Part shown: positions 33,165-41,876 of the stretch, one piece after another | Numbering within the stretch: the first letter of the stretch is position 1 | How the letters are laid out: each line of letters opens with the position of its first letter | DNA from: Ruminococcus sp. XPD3002 | Lineage (GTDB): Bacteria > Bacillota > Clostridia > Oscillospirales > Ruminococcaceae | NCBI GenBank assembly: GCA_900119535.1 | Contig: FPJT01000006.1 | Span: forward strand, 62,001 to 126,000 | Length of the DNA stretch: 64,000 nucleotides | Reading direction: 5' to 3' | Translations under genes and position numbers: made by a program | Notes under the pieces: model-generated | The model's input: the letters and a program-made list of their open reading frames with translations, nothing else | Database searches by the model: none | What the model was told of the DNA's origin: nothing

Positions 33165-33261
33165 TTGACACTTTCAAATAAGTGTGATATAATTGTTTTA
33201 TTAATGTACTGATGTTCGCGTATACGGACTAAAGCATTATTTGACCTGTTTGATACAGGTC
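33165..33261 (+). promoter_or_regulatory. pheST promoter and leader hairpin
   Basis: TTGACA (33165-33170), 17-bp spacer and TATAAT (33188-33193). The leader holds a perfect 7-bp hairpin, GACCTGT at 33243-33249 with ACAGGTC at 33255-33261. The roughly 100-nt leader is too short for a T-box and no T-box sequence is seen. Confidence 0.7.
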
Positions 33262-33297
33262 GTTATGTTGTTAACTTGTTTTAAGGAGGAATCACTT

Positions 33298-34335
33298 GTG
33301 AAAGAAAAACTTGAGGCTTTGCTCAATGAAGGTATCGCTAAGATCACAGGAGCAAAATCAGAAAGTGAATTGCAGGAGGTCAAGGCTTCCCTTTTAGGTA
33401 AGCAGGGCTCTCTCACTGGAATTTTAAAAGAAATGCCAAAGCTTGATGCTTCCTTACGTCCGGAGATCGGCCGTATGGTAAATCAGCTTAAAGAGCGATT
33501 TACCACGCTGATCGATACACAGCGCGAAACTATCAGCTTGAACGCTTCTAAGATACCTGAGGATTTCGACTGCACAGTTCCCGGTATAAAGCCTTTCAAG
33601 GGCGGACTTCACCCAATTACCCAGATGTGCTATGATCTGAATGACGCTTTCAGATCAATGGGATTCGAGATATTCGATGAAGCTGATATAACCAGCGAAC
33701 TTTATGGTTTTGATAACCTTAACTTCCCGCCTAACCACCCTGCAAGAGAAAGTATGGATACATACTGGCTCAAGGGACACGATACAGGCAATGCTGCAGA
33801 CAAGCTCTGTCTTCGTCCTCACCTTACAGGTGCAAGCGTAAGATATATGCAGACTCATAAGCCCCCTTACCGCTTCGTTTACCCCGGAAGAGTTTACAGA
33901 AACGAAACTACAGATGCTCGCCATGAACGTGCTTTCTTCCAGTACGAGGCTCTTATCGTTGATAAGGACTTCACTTTTACTGCGGGTAAGGTGATGATAA
34001 AGAGCATCCTTTCTAAGGTATTCGGCAAGGATGTACCTGTAAGAATGAGAGCAGGATTCTTCCCGTTCGTTGAACCAGGTTTCGAGATCGATATGGGCTG
34101 TCTCGTTTGCGGCGGTAAAGGCTGCAGTGTTTGTAAGCAGGTTGGCTGGATAGAGATCATGCCGGGTGGAACTCCTCATCCGAACGTTCTCCGTGCTGCA
34201 GGACTCGATCCCGATGAATACACAGGATTCTACGTTAATATCGGTCTGGACAGACTCGTTATGATGCGTTACGGCGTTGATGATGTACGTTTGTTCCATA
34301 GTGCTGACCTCAGATTCCTGAGTCAGTTCTGTTAA
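33298..34335 (+). CDS. pheS: Phenylalanyl-tRNA synthetase alpha subunit PheS
   Basis: PheS carries the class II catalytic core that charges tRNA-Phe. The product is 345 residues, with an N-terminal coiled coil (1-85), motif 2 (RNETTDARHERAFFQYEA), and the C-terminal active-site segment with FVEPGFEIDMGC and motif 3 (GLDRLVMMRYGVDDVR). I choose the GTG at 33298 because AAGGAGG lies 8 nt upstream; a longer frame from a TTG at 33241 passes through the leader hairpin and has no ribosome site. It is followed 12 nt later by pheT, with which it forms the alpha2-beta2 enzyme. Confidence 0.95.
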   Translation: MKEKLEALLNEGIAKITGAKSESELQEVKASLLGKQGSLTGILKEMPKLDASLRPEIGRMVNQLKERFTTLIDTQRETISLNASKIPEDFDCTVPGIKPFKGGLHPITQMCYDLNDAFRSMGFEIFDEADITSELYGFDNLNFPPNHPARESMDTYWLKGHDTGNAADKLCLRPHLTGASVRYMQTHKPPYRFVYPGRVYRNETTDARHERAFFQYEALIVDKDFTFTAGKVMIKSILSKVFGKDVPVRMRAGFFPFVEPGFEIDMGCLVCGGKGCSVCKQVGWIEIMPGGTPHPNVLRAAGLDPDEYTGFYVNIGLDRLVMMRYGVDDVRLFHSADLRFLSQFC

Positions 34336-34347
34336 GGAGGTTAGGAA

Positions 34348-36786
34348 ATGAAGTTATCACTTGATTGGATAAAGGATTATGTTCAGCTGCCTGATGATAT
34401 GGACCTTAAGCGCCTTTCCTATGACCTTACAATGTCAACTGTAGAGGTAGAGGACGCTGAGGATCTCGGTGCAGCTTTTGACAAGCTCATCGTTGGTGAG
34501 ATCAAGGAAGTTCTCCCCCACCCTAATGCTGACAAGCTCAGAATATGCAAAACTGATATAGGCGGAGAAATAAAAGACATCGTTTGCGGAGGTGTAAACC
34601 TCAGTAATGGTATGAAAGTCGTTGTTGCATGCCCAGGTGCTATGGTACGCTGGCACGGCGAAGGCGAGCCGGTAGAGATAAAGAACGCTAAGCTCCGCGG
34701 TGTTGAGAGCTTTGGTATGATATGTGCTTCATCAGAAGTCGGACTTGCCGATCTTTTCCCTGCTGCTGAAGCAGAGATAATGGATATATCTGCATTTGAT
34801 GCTCCTGCTGGCACTCCCATTGCAGATGCGCTCGACCTCAATGATATCATTCTTGAAATAGATAATAAATCAATGACTAACCGTCCAGATCTCTGGGGAC
34901 ACTACGGTATCGCTCGTGAGCTTGCTGCTCTTTACGATCTTCCTCTTAAAGAACTGAAGCCTTTTGATCCGGCAGGACTTCCTCAGCTTACCGTTGAAGT
35001 GCGTGACACAGAACGCTGCCCGAGATACATCGGAAGTGAGATACAGGGACTTTCAGTTAAACCTTCACCATACAAGATGCAGAACCGTATCTGGAAGGTC
35101 GGCATGAGACCTATCAACGCTCTCGTTGACGTTACAAACTACGTAATGCTTGCAACAGGTCAGCCTACACACGCTTTCGATGCTGATAATATCTCTGACC
35201 ATATAATCGTCAGAAAAGCCGAGGATAAGGAAAAGCTCCTTCTTCTCAACGATCAGGATCTTGAACTCACTACTGATGACCTTGTTATCGCTGATTCAGA
35301 GTCCGCAGTCGGTCTCGCAGGCGTTATGGGCGGTGCCAAGGACTCGGTTCTTCCAAAGACAAACAGAGTAATCCTTGAAGTTGCAAACTTCAATGCAGCA
35401 GGTATACGCCGTACAGCTCTCAGATACGAAAACCGTACAGAGGCTGCTGCTCGTTACGAAAAGGCTGTTGATCCAGAGAGATGCGATCAGGCAGTATCAA
35501 TGGCTTTAGAGCTTTTTGCAGAGTTATACCCCGAAATGAAGGTAGTTGCTTACTCAGATACATATCCTGTAAAACTCCAGAAGAGCGAGATAGACGTTCC
35601 TATGGAATGGCTTAAGCGCAGACTCGGCAAGGAAATGTCAAATGACGTTATCCTCAACAAGCTCGGACGCCTCGGCTTTGAAGTAAAGTTCACTGAGGGC
35701 AACATGCACATCACTGCTCCTACATGGCGTTCAACCGGTGATATATCTATCAAGGACGATATCATGGAAGAAGTTGCTCGTATGTACGGCTATGACAACT
35801 TTGAGCCTACACTTATCACAACTTCATTCGAGGGTGCTATAAATCAGCTTGATATCGACCTTGAAAGAAAAATAAGAGAGTACCTTGCTTTCCGCTGCGG
35901 TATGCAGGAGATATTCACTTATCCGTGGATGACAGATGAGTACGTTAATGCTATCCTTCAGACTACAGAAGGAATGTTTGAACTCAGTTCACCTCCTTCA
36001 CCTACAGAGAGACTTGTAAAGAACTCTCTCCTTCCAAACCTTGTTAAGGCAGTTTCAGAGAATCTCCGTTACTACAGTGACTTTGCTATATTCGAGGCTA
36101 CAAAGGTTTGCTTCGACAGGAACTATACAACTCCTTACGACGAACGCGAGAAGCTCCCCGAGATGCGCAGAAATGTTGCAGGTGCAATGACCGGTGACTA
36201 TAAAGATATTGAAGGCCTTTTCCGCCGCATGAAGGGTATTCTTGAACCAATGGCTCGTTACACTCACATGGAGGAGCTAACTTTCGATAAGCTCGAAAAG
36301 CCTGTATGGGCTGATGATGTTGTTTGGATGAATATACTTCTCAACGGCAAGATCGTAGGAAATTTTGCACTCCTTGCAAAGAAGGCGTCAATGGACTGCG
36401 GAATCAAAAACAACGCAATAATGCTCTTCGAGCTTGATATCGACAGCCTTGTTCCTTACAAGTCAAGAACGAACAAGTTTGAGCATCTCCCTGAGTACCC
36501 GATGAACGATTATGACGTTTCCGTGCTCTTCGACAGCTCTGTAAAGTGGAATGATATCCACGATGTTATTATGAGCAAGAGCGGTCCTGACAGTCTGCTT
36601 AGATCTGCTTCATTCGTTGAGGAATACAAGGGTAAACAGGTGCCTGACGGTAAGAAGTCCGTAACCATCAGGCTCGTTATCGGCTCGCTTTCAAAGACTC
36701 TTACATCAGATGAGATCGAAAGCTGCGCTAACAGCGTTACAAAACGTCTCGTAAAGCAGCTCGGAGCAGAACTCCGTTTCAAATAA
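34348..36786 (+). CDS. pheT: Phenylalanyl-tRNA synthetase beta subunit PheT
   Basis: The 812-residue beta subunit has an EMAP/tRNA-binding domain (about 40-155), the B3/4 editing domain that hydrolyses Tyr-tRNA-Phe (about 210-390), a B5 domain (about 405-475), the catalytic-like core (480-700) and the C-terminal FDX-ACB anticodon-binding domain (about 718-811, EHLPEYPMNDYDVSVLFD). Length and domain order are normal. AAGGAGG precedes the ATG. It ends the pheST operon at a terminator (36794-36826). Confidence 0.97.
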   Translation: MKLSLDWIKDYVQLPDDMDLKRLSYDLTMSTVEVEDAEDLGAAFDKLIVGEIKEVLPHPNADKLRICKTDIGGEIKDIVCGGVNLSNGMKVVVACPGAMVRWHGEGEPVEIKNAKLRGVESFGMICASSEVGLADLFPAAEAEIMDISAFDAPAGTPIADALDLNDIILEIDNKSMTNRPDLWGHYGIARELAALYDLPLKELKPFDPAGLPQLTVEVRDTERCPRYIGSEIQGLSVKPSPYKMQNRIWKVGMRPINALVDVTNYVMLATGQPTHAFDADNISDHIIVRKAEDKEKLLLLNDQDLELTTDDLVIADSESAVGLAGVMGGAKDSVLPKTNRVILEVANFNAAGIRRTALRYENRTEAAARYEKAVDPERCDQAVSMALELFAELYPEMKVVAYSDTYPVKLQKSEIDVPMEWLKRRLGKEMSNDVILNKLGRLGFEVKFTEGNMHITAPTWRSTGDISIKDDIMEEVARMYGYDNFEPTLITTSFEGAINQLDIDLERKIREYLAFRCGMQEIFTYPWMTDEYVNAILQTTEGMFELSSPPSPTERLVKNSLLPNLVKAVSENLRYYSDFAIFEATKVCFDRNYTTPYDEREKLPEMRRNVAGAMTGDYKDIEGLFRRMKGILEPMARYTHMEELTFDKLEKPVWADDVVWMNILLNGKIVGNFALLAKKASMDCGIKNNAIMLFELDIDSLVPYKSRTNKFEHLPEYPMNDYDVSVLFDSSVKWNDIHDVIMSKSGPDSLLRSASFVEEYKGKQVPDGKKSVTIRLVIGSLSKTLTSDEIESCANSVTKRLVKQLGAELRFK

Positions 36787-36793
36787 TCATCAT

Positions 36794-36827
36794 AAGCACA
36801 TCCTTCTTCGGAGGGATGTGCTTTTTG
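36794..36827 (+). terminator. Terminator of the pheST operon
   Basis: A 10-bp stem, AAGCACATCC at 36794-36803 with GGATGTGCTT at 36814-36823, followed by TTT. Confidence 0.88.
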
Positions 36828-36849
36828 TGCGAATTAAGCAAAAAATGCG

Positions 36850-36878
36850 TTGACATTTCTGCAATATTGATGTATAAT
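36850..36878 (+). promoter_or_regulatory. Promoter of the GH5 gene
   Basis: TTGACA (36850-36855), 17-bp spacer, TATAAT (36873-36878). Confidence 0.82.
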
Positions 36879-36949
36879 AAAGAAAATATATGTGAACGTT
36901 ATTTGCAGTTCGTGCATAGCTGCATATCGTTCGAAAGAGAGGGAACATT

Positions 36950-38866
36950 ATGCATTTATCAAAAGTCAAAAAAGCTGTTGCACTGCTCATGTCAGCTGTA
37001 ACACTTGGAGTGGCTTCAAGTAACGGCTTTCCTGCCGTGATAACTACTAACGCCGCTCCCGATGAATACCATGACGACTGGCTCCACGTAAACGAAAACG
37101 CTGAAGTTGTCGATATGAACGGAAATCCTGTATGGATGACCGGATGCAACTGGTTCGGTTATAACGCAGGACGTCAGGTTTTCGACGGTGTCTGGTCCAA
37201 GAACATGCACAGCATGCTTAATCAGATCGCTGACCACGGATTCAATCTTCTCCGTGTGCCTATGTCCACACAGATACTTCTCCAGTGGAAGAATCACGGT
37301 CCTGATTCAGGCGGCGGTGTCGGCGAAGTTACTATGATGGTCAATCCTTATGAGAACCCTGAACTCACTGTCGGCGGCGGTGTTGACGGCGCAGGTCAGT
37401 ACGAACTGAAGTACAGCTTCGACATCTGGAACATGGCTGTTGACTGGTGTCGTGAGAACGGTATGAAGATCATGATCGACATCCACAGCGCTACCACAGC
37501 TGCTATGGGACATCAGAAGCCGCTCTGGTACGATGATAACTTCTCCGAAGATGACTGGCTCGAAGCTCTCGAGTGGTTCGCTGATTATTACAAAGATGAC
37601 GATACTATCATTGCTATCGACCTTAAGAACGAGCCTCACGGAAAGCCCGAGGAGGGTACTTTCGCTAAATGGGACGACTCTAAGGACAAAAACAACTGGA
37701 AATATGCTGCTGAAAAGGGTGCTATGGCCTGCCTTAAGCAGAATCCTAATCTCCTCATCATGATCGAGGGTACAGAATGCTATCCTGATTTTGAAAAGGG
37801 TGCTGACTGGAACACTCCTGCTGTAGACTATGCACACTATGATGAGCCTTCACTGATATTCGGCGCATGGTGGGGTGGTAATCTCCGCGGTGTAAAGGAT
37901 CACCCTGTTGATATCGGAGAGTTCGACAAGCAGATCGTTTATTCACCCCATGACTACGGTCCGCTCGTATGGAAACAGAAATGGTTCTATATGGATGATC
38001 CTGACAAGACATTCACACGTCAGACACTTCTTGACGATTACTGGATGGATTCATGGGCATATCTCGTTGAAGAGCACCGCTATCCCCTTCTTATGGGCGA
38101 GTGGGGCGGATTTATAGACAAGGAGCACGATCCTACAGGCGAAAACAAGCACTGGATGCAGGAACTCCGCGATTACATGATCGACAAGCGCATTCATCAC
38201 ACATTCTGGTGCTTCAACGAAAACTCCGGCGACACAGGCGGACTCGTTTACGACGACTTCGGCAAGTGGGATGAAGACAAGTATGAATTCGTAAAGCCTT
38301 CACTCTGGCAGGACGAAAACGGCAAGTTCATCTCTCTTGATCATAAGACAAAGCTCGGTCAGGGAGGCAACGGTATATCACTTTCCGATTATTACGGCGG
38401 TGGAAGCTCTGGTCCTTCAACTCCCACTCCCACGCCTACACCCGCTGCCACAACCGCTGCACCTACAGCACCTGCAACAACAGCTCCCGAAATTGTTACT
38501 ACAGCCGCTGTTCAGACTACAACTGCTCCGATCCAGACAACAGCAACACCTGTTCAGACAACTGCTGCACCTGTAGTTACTACAGTTCCTGTAACGGCAA
38601 CTCCGAATCCAGGCGTTGTAAATGATCCTCAGAACAGCGCTTCTTCTGTTAAGTATGGCGACGCTACTCTTGATGGTGATGTAACTCTTTCCGACGCTCT
38701 CGCTATACTACAGTATGTTGCAAACAGTAACAGGTATCCGCTTACCGACGAAGCTATGGCAAATGCTGACTGCTATAACACAGGCGACGGAATCACAGGT
38801 AAGGACGCTCTTGCTATACAGATGCTCGATGCTAAGAAGATCACTTCACTTCCTTACACTGAATGA
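36950..38866 (+). CDS. GH5 endoglucanase with dockerin
   Basis: The 638-residue secreted enzyme has a signal peptide (1-35), a glycoside hydrolase family 5 catalytic domain (about 40-470), a Thr/Pro/Ala-rich linker (490-565) and a type I dockerin (about 568-635). The acid/base E228 lies in DLKNEPHG and the nucleophile E384 in LLMGEWGG; FNLLRVPMS and IMIDIHS are further GH5 contacts. It should cleave beta-1,4-glucan, probably cellulose, outside the cell; exact specificity (cellulose, lichenan, mannan) is not certain. The dockerin is less regular than the others (DATLDGDVTLSDALAILQYV; second repeat with an altered loop). Own promoter and terminator. Confidence 0.94.
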   Translation: MHLSKVKKAVALLMSAVTLGVASSNGFPAVITTNAAPDEYHDDWLHVNENAEVVDMNGNPVWMTGCNWFGYNAGRQVFDGVWSKNMHSMLNQIADHGFNLLRVPMSTQILLQWKNHGPDSGGGVGEVTMMVNPYENPELTVGGGVDGAGQYELKYSFDIWNMAVDWCRENGMKIMIDIHSATTAAMGHQKPLWYDDNFSEDDWLEALEWFADYYKDDDTIIAIDLKNEPHGKPEEGTFAKWDDSKDKNNWKYAAEKGAMACLKQNPNLLIMIEGTECYPDFEKGADWNTPAVDYAHYDEPSLIFGAWWGGNLRGVKDHPVDIGEFDKQIVYSPHDYGPLVWKQKWFYMDDPDKTFTRQTLLDDYWMDSWAYLVEEHRYPLLMGEWGGFIDKEHDPTGENKHWMQELRDYMIDKRIHHTFWCFNENSGDTGGLVYDDFGKWDEDKYEFVKPSLWQDENGKFISLDHKTKLGQGGNGISLSDYYGGGSSGPSTPTPTPTPAATTAAPTAPATTAPEIVTTAAVQTTTAPIQTTATPVQTTAAPVVTTVPVTATPNPGVVNDPQNSASSVKYGDATLDGDVTLSDALAILQYVANSNRYPLTDEAMANADCYNTGDGITGKDALAIQMLDAKKITSLPYTE

Positions 38867-38870
38867 TACT

Positions 38871-38902
38871 AAATGCTCCCTTTTTAAGGGAGCATTTTTT
38901 AT
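38871..38902. terminator. Bidirectional terminator between GH5 and amidase genes
   Basis: AAATGCTCCC (38871-38880) pairs with GGGAGCATTT (38888-38897), with T on both sides. It serves the converging genes. Confidence 0.88.
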
Positions 38903-39636
38903 ATAACGATATAATCTGCACTTGAATAACCTACCGTTCCCTGATGATCCACAACAAACCAGTCCCCCGTTCTTCCGTTTATCATAACTCTGCTTCCATT
39001 CGGTATCGAACCGATTATCCTTCCGCTAAGAGACGGGTAACTGCGTATATTAAGATTTGAACCGTCCGTAACCACAGTTCCCCACGTTATCGCAGAAGGC
39101 TGAATAAAAGGAATACCAAAGTAATCACACAGCGATCTTGCAAGATTTTCAGCTATAACGCTAAGGTTCTGCTTCAGCCAAGCCTCGTCCGCAAAGTTGT
39201 CGTGATAACCTATTTCACACAGCACTGCAACAGCTTTTGTACGAAGCACCTCACCGAGATTCGTTGCAGGTACTGCACTTACTTTATCTGGGAGAGGATA
39301 TATAGATTTGAAATTGTTCGCAATTATATTCGCAAGTCGTTCACTGTCAGAGCTTCGTGGTGCAAAATATATATCTATCCCTCGTATCTTGCCTGACAAT
39401 GACTCCGGTGCAGCATTGGAATGTAGTGCCAGGTGTACATCATAGCTGCCTGCATTGGAGTCCTGTATTGCACCCTGTACATTTCTTTCGGGATCATTTC
39501 TGACAAACTTTATACCGCATGATCTCAGGTAAGGCTCAAGTCTGTCCGCAAGCCGATTCATATATAATTCTTCATTACCCTCTGTGGCGTACTGATTCCA
39601 CTCCTGAGTTGAGGGGCTTAAAAATATTATAGGCAT
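38899..39636 (-). CDS. N-acetylmuramoyl-L-alanine amidase with C-terminal SH3 domain
   Basis: The 245-residue protein has an Amidase_3-type catalytic domain (1-170) with the zinc-site segments VHLALHSNA and LCEIGYHDN, followed by a bacterial SH3 domain (about 180-245, SNLNIRSYPSLSGRIIGSIP). It should cut the bond between muramic acid and the stem peptide. Two points stand out: there is no signal peptide, and the usual first zinc ligand motif (DPGHGG) is replaced by SPSTQEWN, a variant known in some clostridial and phage-like amidases where an acidic residue takes its place. It may need a holin, lysis or non-classical export to reach the wall. A hairpin (39660-39684) lies in the leader. Confidence 0.88.
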   Translation of the reverse strand: MPIIFLSPSTQEWNQYATEGNEELYMNRLADRLEPYLRSCGIKFVRNDPERNVQGAIQDSNAGSYDVHLALHSNAAPESLSGKIRGIDIYFAPRSSDSERLANIIANNFKSIYPLPDKVSAVPATNLGEVLRTKAVAVLCEIGYHDNFADEAWLKQNLSVIAENLARSLCDYFGIPFIQPSAITWGTVVTDGSNLNIRSYPSLSGRIIGSIPNGSRVMINGRTGDWFVVDHQGTVGYSSADYIVI

Positions 39637-39748
39637 TTCTCTGTCCTCCGTTTAATATTTTTGAACTGCGTTTCTTAGTTCAAATGAGGGGGCATACCTC
39701 TCCTTACATTATATTTGTACTCATGTATTTTTGCTACATTCAAAGCTG

Positions 39749-39777
39749 TTGACAACCATTTCATAAGACTGTATAAT
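39749..39777 (+). promoter_or_regulatory. Promoter of the GH53 gene
   Basis: TTGACA (39749-39754), 17-bp spacer, TATAAT (39772-39777). Confidence 0.82.
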
Positions 39778-39817
39778 TAAGATATACTATACTATTCGTA
39801 CTGGAGTGATCGTAATT

Positions 39818-41278
39818 ATGCTGAAAAAAGCCATTTCTCTTTTTCTGTCCGCAGCTGCCTGCGCTTGTCTTTGCGGTACACCTGTAACTGCCTACACAGC
39901 TGACAATAACCAACAAATCGTTTTCAGCTCTCTGGATCCGAATTTCAACGGTGGTGAACCGATAAGAGGAGCTGATATTTCATCAATTGTATCCCTTGAA
40001 AAATCAGGCGTTAAATTCTACAACGAAAACGGCAAAGAGGACGATCTTTTCCGTATTCTTGCCGAAAAAGGTGTGAACTATATCCGTGTCCGTGTCTGGA
40101 ATGAACCCTGGGACAGCAACGGAAATACCTACGGCGGAGGAAATAACGATCTGTATACTGCTGCCGAGATCGGAAAACGTGCAGCACAATACAATATGAA
40201 GCTGCTTGTGGATATACAGTATTCAGACTTCTGGGCTGATCCTGCAAAGCAGACAAGACCAAAGTACTGGCAGAACCATGACCATGAAAAACTGAAAACC
40301 GAGATCTATAAATACACCAAATGGGTGCTTGAAACTATTTCCGAAGCAGGAGCAGACATCGGAATGGTGCAGGTAGGTAACGAAACTAACTGCTTTTTTT
40401 GCGGTGAAAAGGACATGTACAAGATCTGTGACCTCTTTGCAAGCGGCAACAAAGCGGTAAGAGACTTCGATAAAAATATCCTTATCGCACATCATTTCGC
40501 AAATCCTTCCAAAACTGATCACTATGAATGGTATGCCGAAATAATGGACAAATGCGGACTCGATTATGATGTCTTCGCCACGTCCTACTATCCCTACTGG
40601 CACGGTTCAACTCAGAACCTTACATATATCATGAAGAAAATCGCCGACCGCTACAACAAGTACGTTATGGTAGCTGAAACAGCTTATCCTTATACCAGTG
40701 AAGACGGAGACGAGTTCGGAAACACTGTCGTTCCTCGCTACAGCGACCTTGATTTCGCTTACGACATCTCTGTTGAAGGTCAGGCTGATTCTTTCAGGGA
40801 TACTTTCAAGGCTATTTCAAATGTTGGTCCAAAGGGAATAGGCGTATTCTACTGGGAACCTGCTTGGATAGGAGTTGAAAACATCTCATACAATGAAAGA
40901 GTAAAAAAATGGGATGAATTTGGTTCGGGCTGGGCTACAAAATACGCTGCTGAGTACGATCATGAAGTCAACGCTACAGGTGGTTCTTCCTTCGATAATC
41001 AGGCACTATTTGATAAAAACGGAAGGCCTCTTAAATCCCTTGACGTCTTTACTGAGATATATCCTCGTAATGAGATCTTTACTCCACCAACCGAACCCGT
41101 TCTTCCGCCTCTGACATACGATCTGAATGGGGACGGATATGTAAATGTTTTCGATATAGTTGTTCTTCGTCAGATAATTGCTTCAAAGCATCAGGAAAAA
41201 CGTGCTGACTACAATTCAGACGGTGAAACAGGTGTAGCTGACCTTGTTATGATGTATGATTTTCTTATCTGTAAATGA
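39818..41278 (+). CDS. GH53 endo-beta-1,4-galactanase with dockerin
   Basis: The 486-residue secreted enzyme has a signal peptide (1-26), a GH53 catalytic domain (about 45-410) and a C-terminal dockerin (about 428-486). The acid/base E189 lies in VQVGNETN and the nucleophile E287 in VAETAYPYT; RGADISSI at the domain start is typical. It cleaves beta-1,4-galactan side chains of pectin. The start at 39818 (MLKKAISL) is chosen over an in-frame GTG at 39806 that is part of the ribosome site. The second dockerin repeat (YNSDGETGVADLVMMYDFL) is intact. Its own promoter precedes it; no obvious terminator lies before rpsO. Confidence 0.93.
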   Translation: MLKKAISLFLSAAACACLCGTPVTAYTADNNQQIVFSSLDPNFNGGEPIRGADISSIVSLEKSGVKFYNENGKEDDLFRILAEKGVNYIRVRVWNEPWDSNGNTYGGGNNDLYTAAEIGKRAAQYNMKLLVDIQYSDFWADPAKQTRPKYWQNHDHEKLKTEIYKYTKWVLETISEAGADIGMVQVGNETNCFFCGEKDMYKICDLFASGNKAVRDFDKNILIAHHFANPSKTDHYEWYAEIMDKCGLDYDVFATSYYPYWHGSTQNLTYIMKKIADRYNKYVMVAETAYPYTSEDGDEFGNTVVPRYSDLDFAYDISVEGQADSFRDTFKAISNVGPKGIGVFYWEPAWIGVENISYNERVKKWDEFGSGWATKYAAEYDHEVNATGGSSFDNQALFDKNGRPLKSLDVFTEIYPRNEIFTPPTEPVLPPLTYDLNGDGYVNVFDIVVLRQIIASKHQEKRADYNSDGETGVADLVMMYDFLICK

Positions 41279-41325
41279 TAATAAAGCAATATTGAAAAAG
41301 ATTTCAAAAAAATTTCGGAAAATAC

Positions 41326-41354
41326 TTTACATTTCCTTTTTAATGTGGTATAAT
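41326..41354 (+). promoter_or_regulatory. rpsO promoter
   Basis: TTTACA (41326-41331), 17-bp spacer, TATAAT (41349-41354); about 85 nt of leader to the ATG. Confidence 0.78.
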
Positions 41355-41445
41355 TATTACACCGTGTACTTGGAGTCGGGCATGTCCTCGTTTATCGATC
41401 ACCCTTCTCTATGTAATCGGAATATATTTTTTAAGAGGTGCTTTC

Positions 41446-41712
41446 ATGTTACTGAAAGAAGAAAAAACAGCCGTTATCGAGGCTAACAGAACACACGAAA
41501 ATGACACAGGATCTCCTGAGGTTCAGATCGCTATTCTCACAAAGAGAATCAACGACCTTACTGCACACCTCAAGACCCACAAGAACGATCACCACTCAAG
41601 AAGAGGTCTTCTTAAGATGGTTGGTCACAGACGTAACCTTCTCGGCTATCTCAAGAAGAAGGATATCAACAGATACCGTGCTATCGTTGAAAAGCTCGGT
41701 CTCCGTAAGTAA
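41446..41712 (+). CDS. rpsO: 30S ribosomal protein S15
   Basis: The 88-residue protein matches S15 over its full length, with the conserved [31 protein letters not shown] and [12 protein letters not shown] segments that contact 16S rRNA helices 20-22. It binds early in assembly of the small subunit platform. AAGAGGTG precedes the ATG. It is followed by a hairpin and then pnp, the conserved rpsO-pnp order. In several bacteria S15 represses its own translation through the leader; here the leader is short and I see no certain S15 site. Confidence 0.97.
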   Translation: MLLKEEKTAVIEANRTHENDTGSPEVQIAILTKRINDLTAHLKTHKNDHHSRRGLLKMVGHRRNLLGYLKKKDINRYRAIVEKLGLRK

Positions 41713-41725
41713 TCATACGTCCGAT

Positions 41726-41760
41726 AAGGCAGAGGGGTATCCCCTTCTGCCTTTAAGTCT
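41726..41760 (+). terminator. Hairpin after rpsO, probably partial terminator
   Basis: AAGGCAGAGGGG (41726-41737) pairs with CCCCTTCTGCCTT (41741-41753, one bulge). The T-run after it is weak, so readthrough to pnp is likely. Confidence 0.65.
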
Positions 41761-41781
41761 TTAACAAACACATGCAGTCAC

Positions 41782-41842
41782 GGCTATTAGCATTAAGCTG
41801 TAGTTCCTGATTATTCGGGTGCCAGAGCTTATTGCTAAAGCC
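41782..41842 (+). promoter_or_regulatory. Long hairpin in the pnp leader
   Basis: The arm GGCTATTAGCATTAAGCT (41782-41799) pairs with 41826-41842 over about 16 base pairs with one bulge and one mismatch. It ends about 35 nt before the pnp start. In enterobacteria a similar leader duplex is cut by RNase III for PNPase autoregulation. Confidence 0.7.
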
Positions 41843-41876
41843 GCTGCAAAAATATTTTACAGGAGGCATTTTCCCT

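Noticed and set aside
33212..33232. Tiny frame MFAYTD in the pheST leader as a possible phenylalanine leader peptide
   Set aside because: It has no convincing ribosome site and only one Phe codon.
33140..33298. T-box riboswitch before pheS
   Set aside because: The leader is only about 100 nt and lacks the T-box sequence and specifier stem.
33655..34299. Minus-strand frame of 214 codons inside pheS
   Set aside because: pheS is certain on the plus strand; the antisense frame has no start signals.
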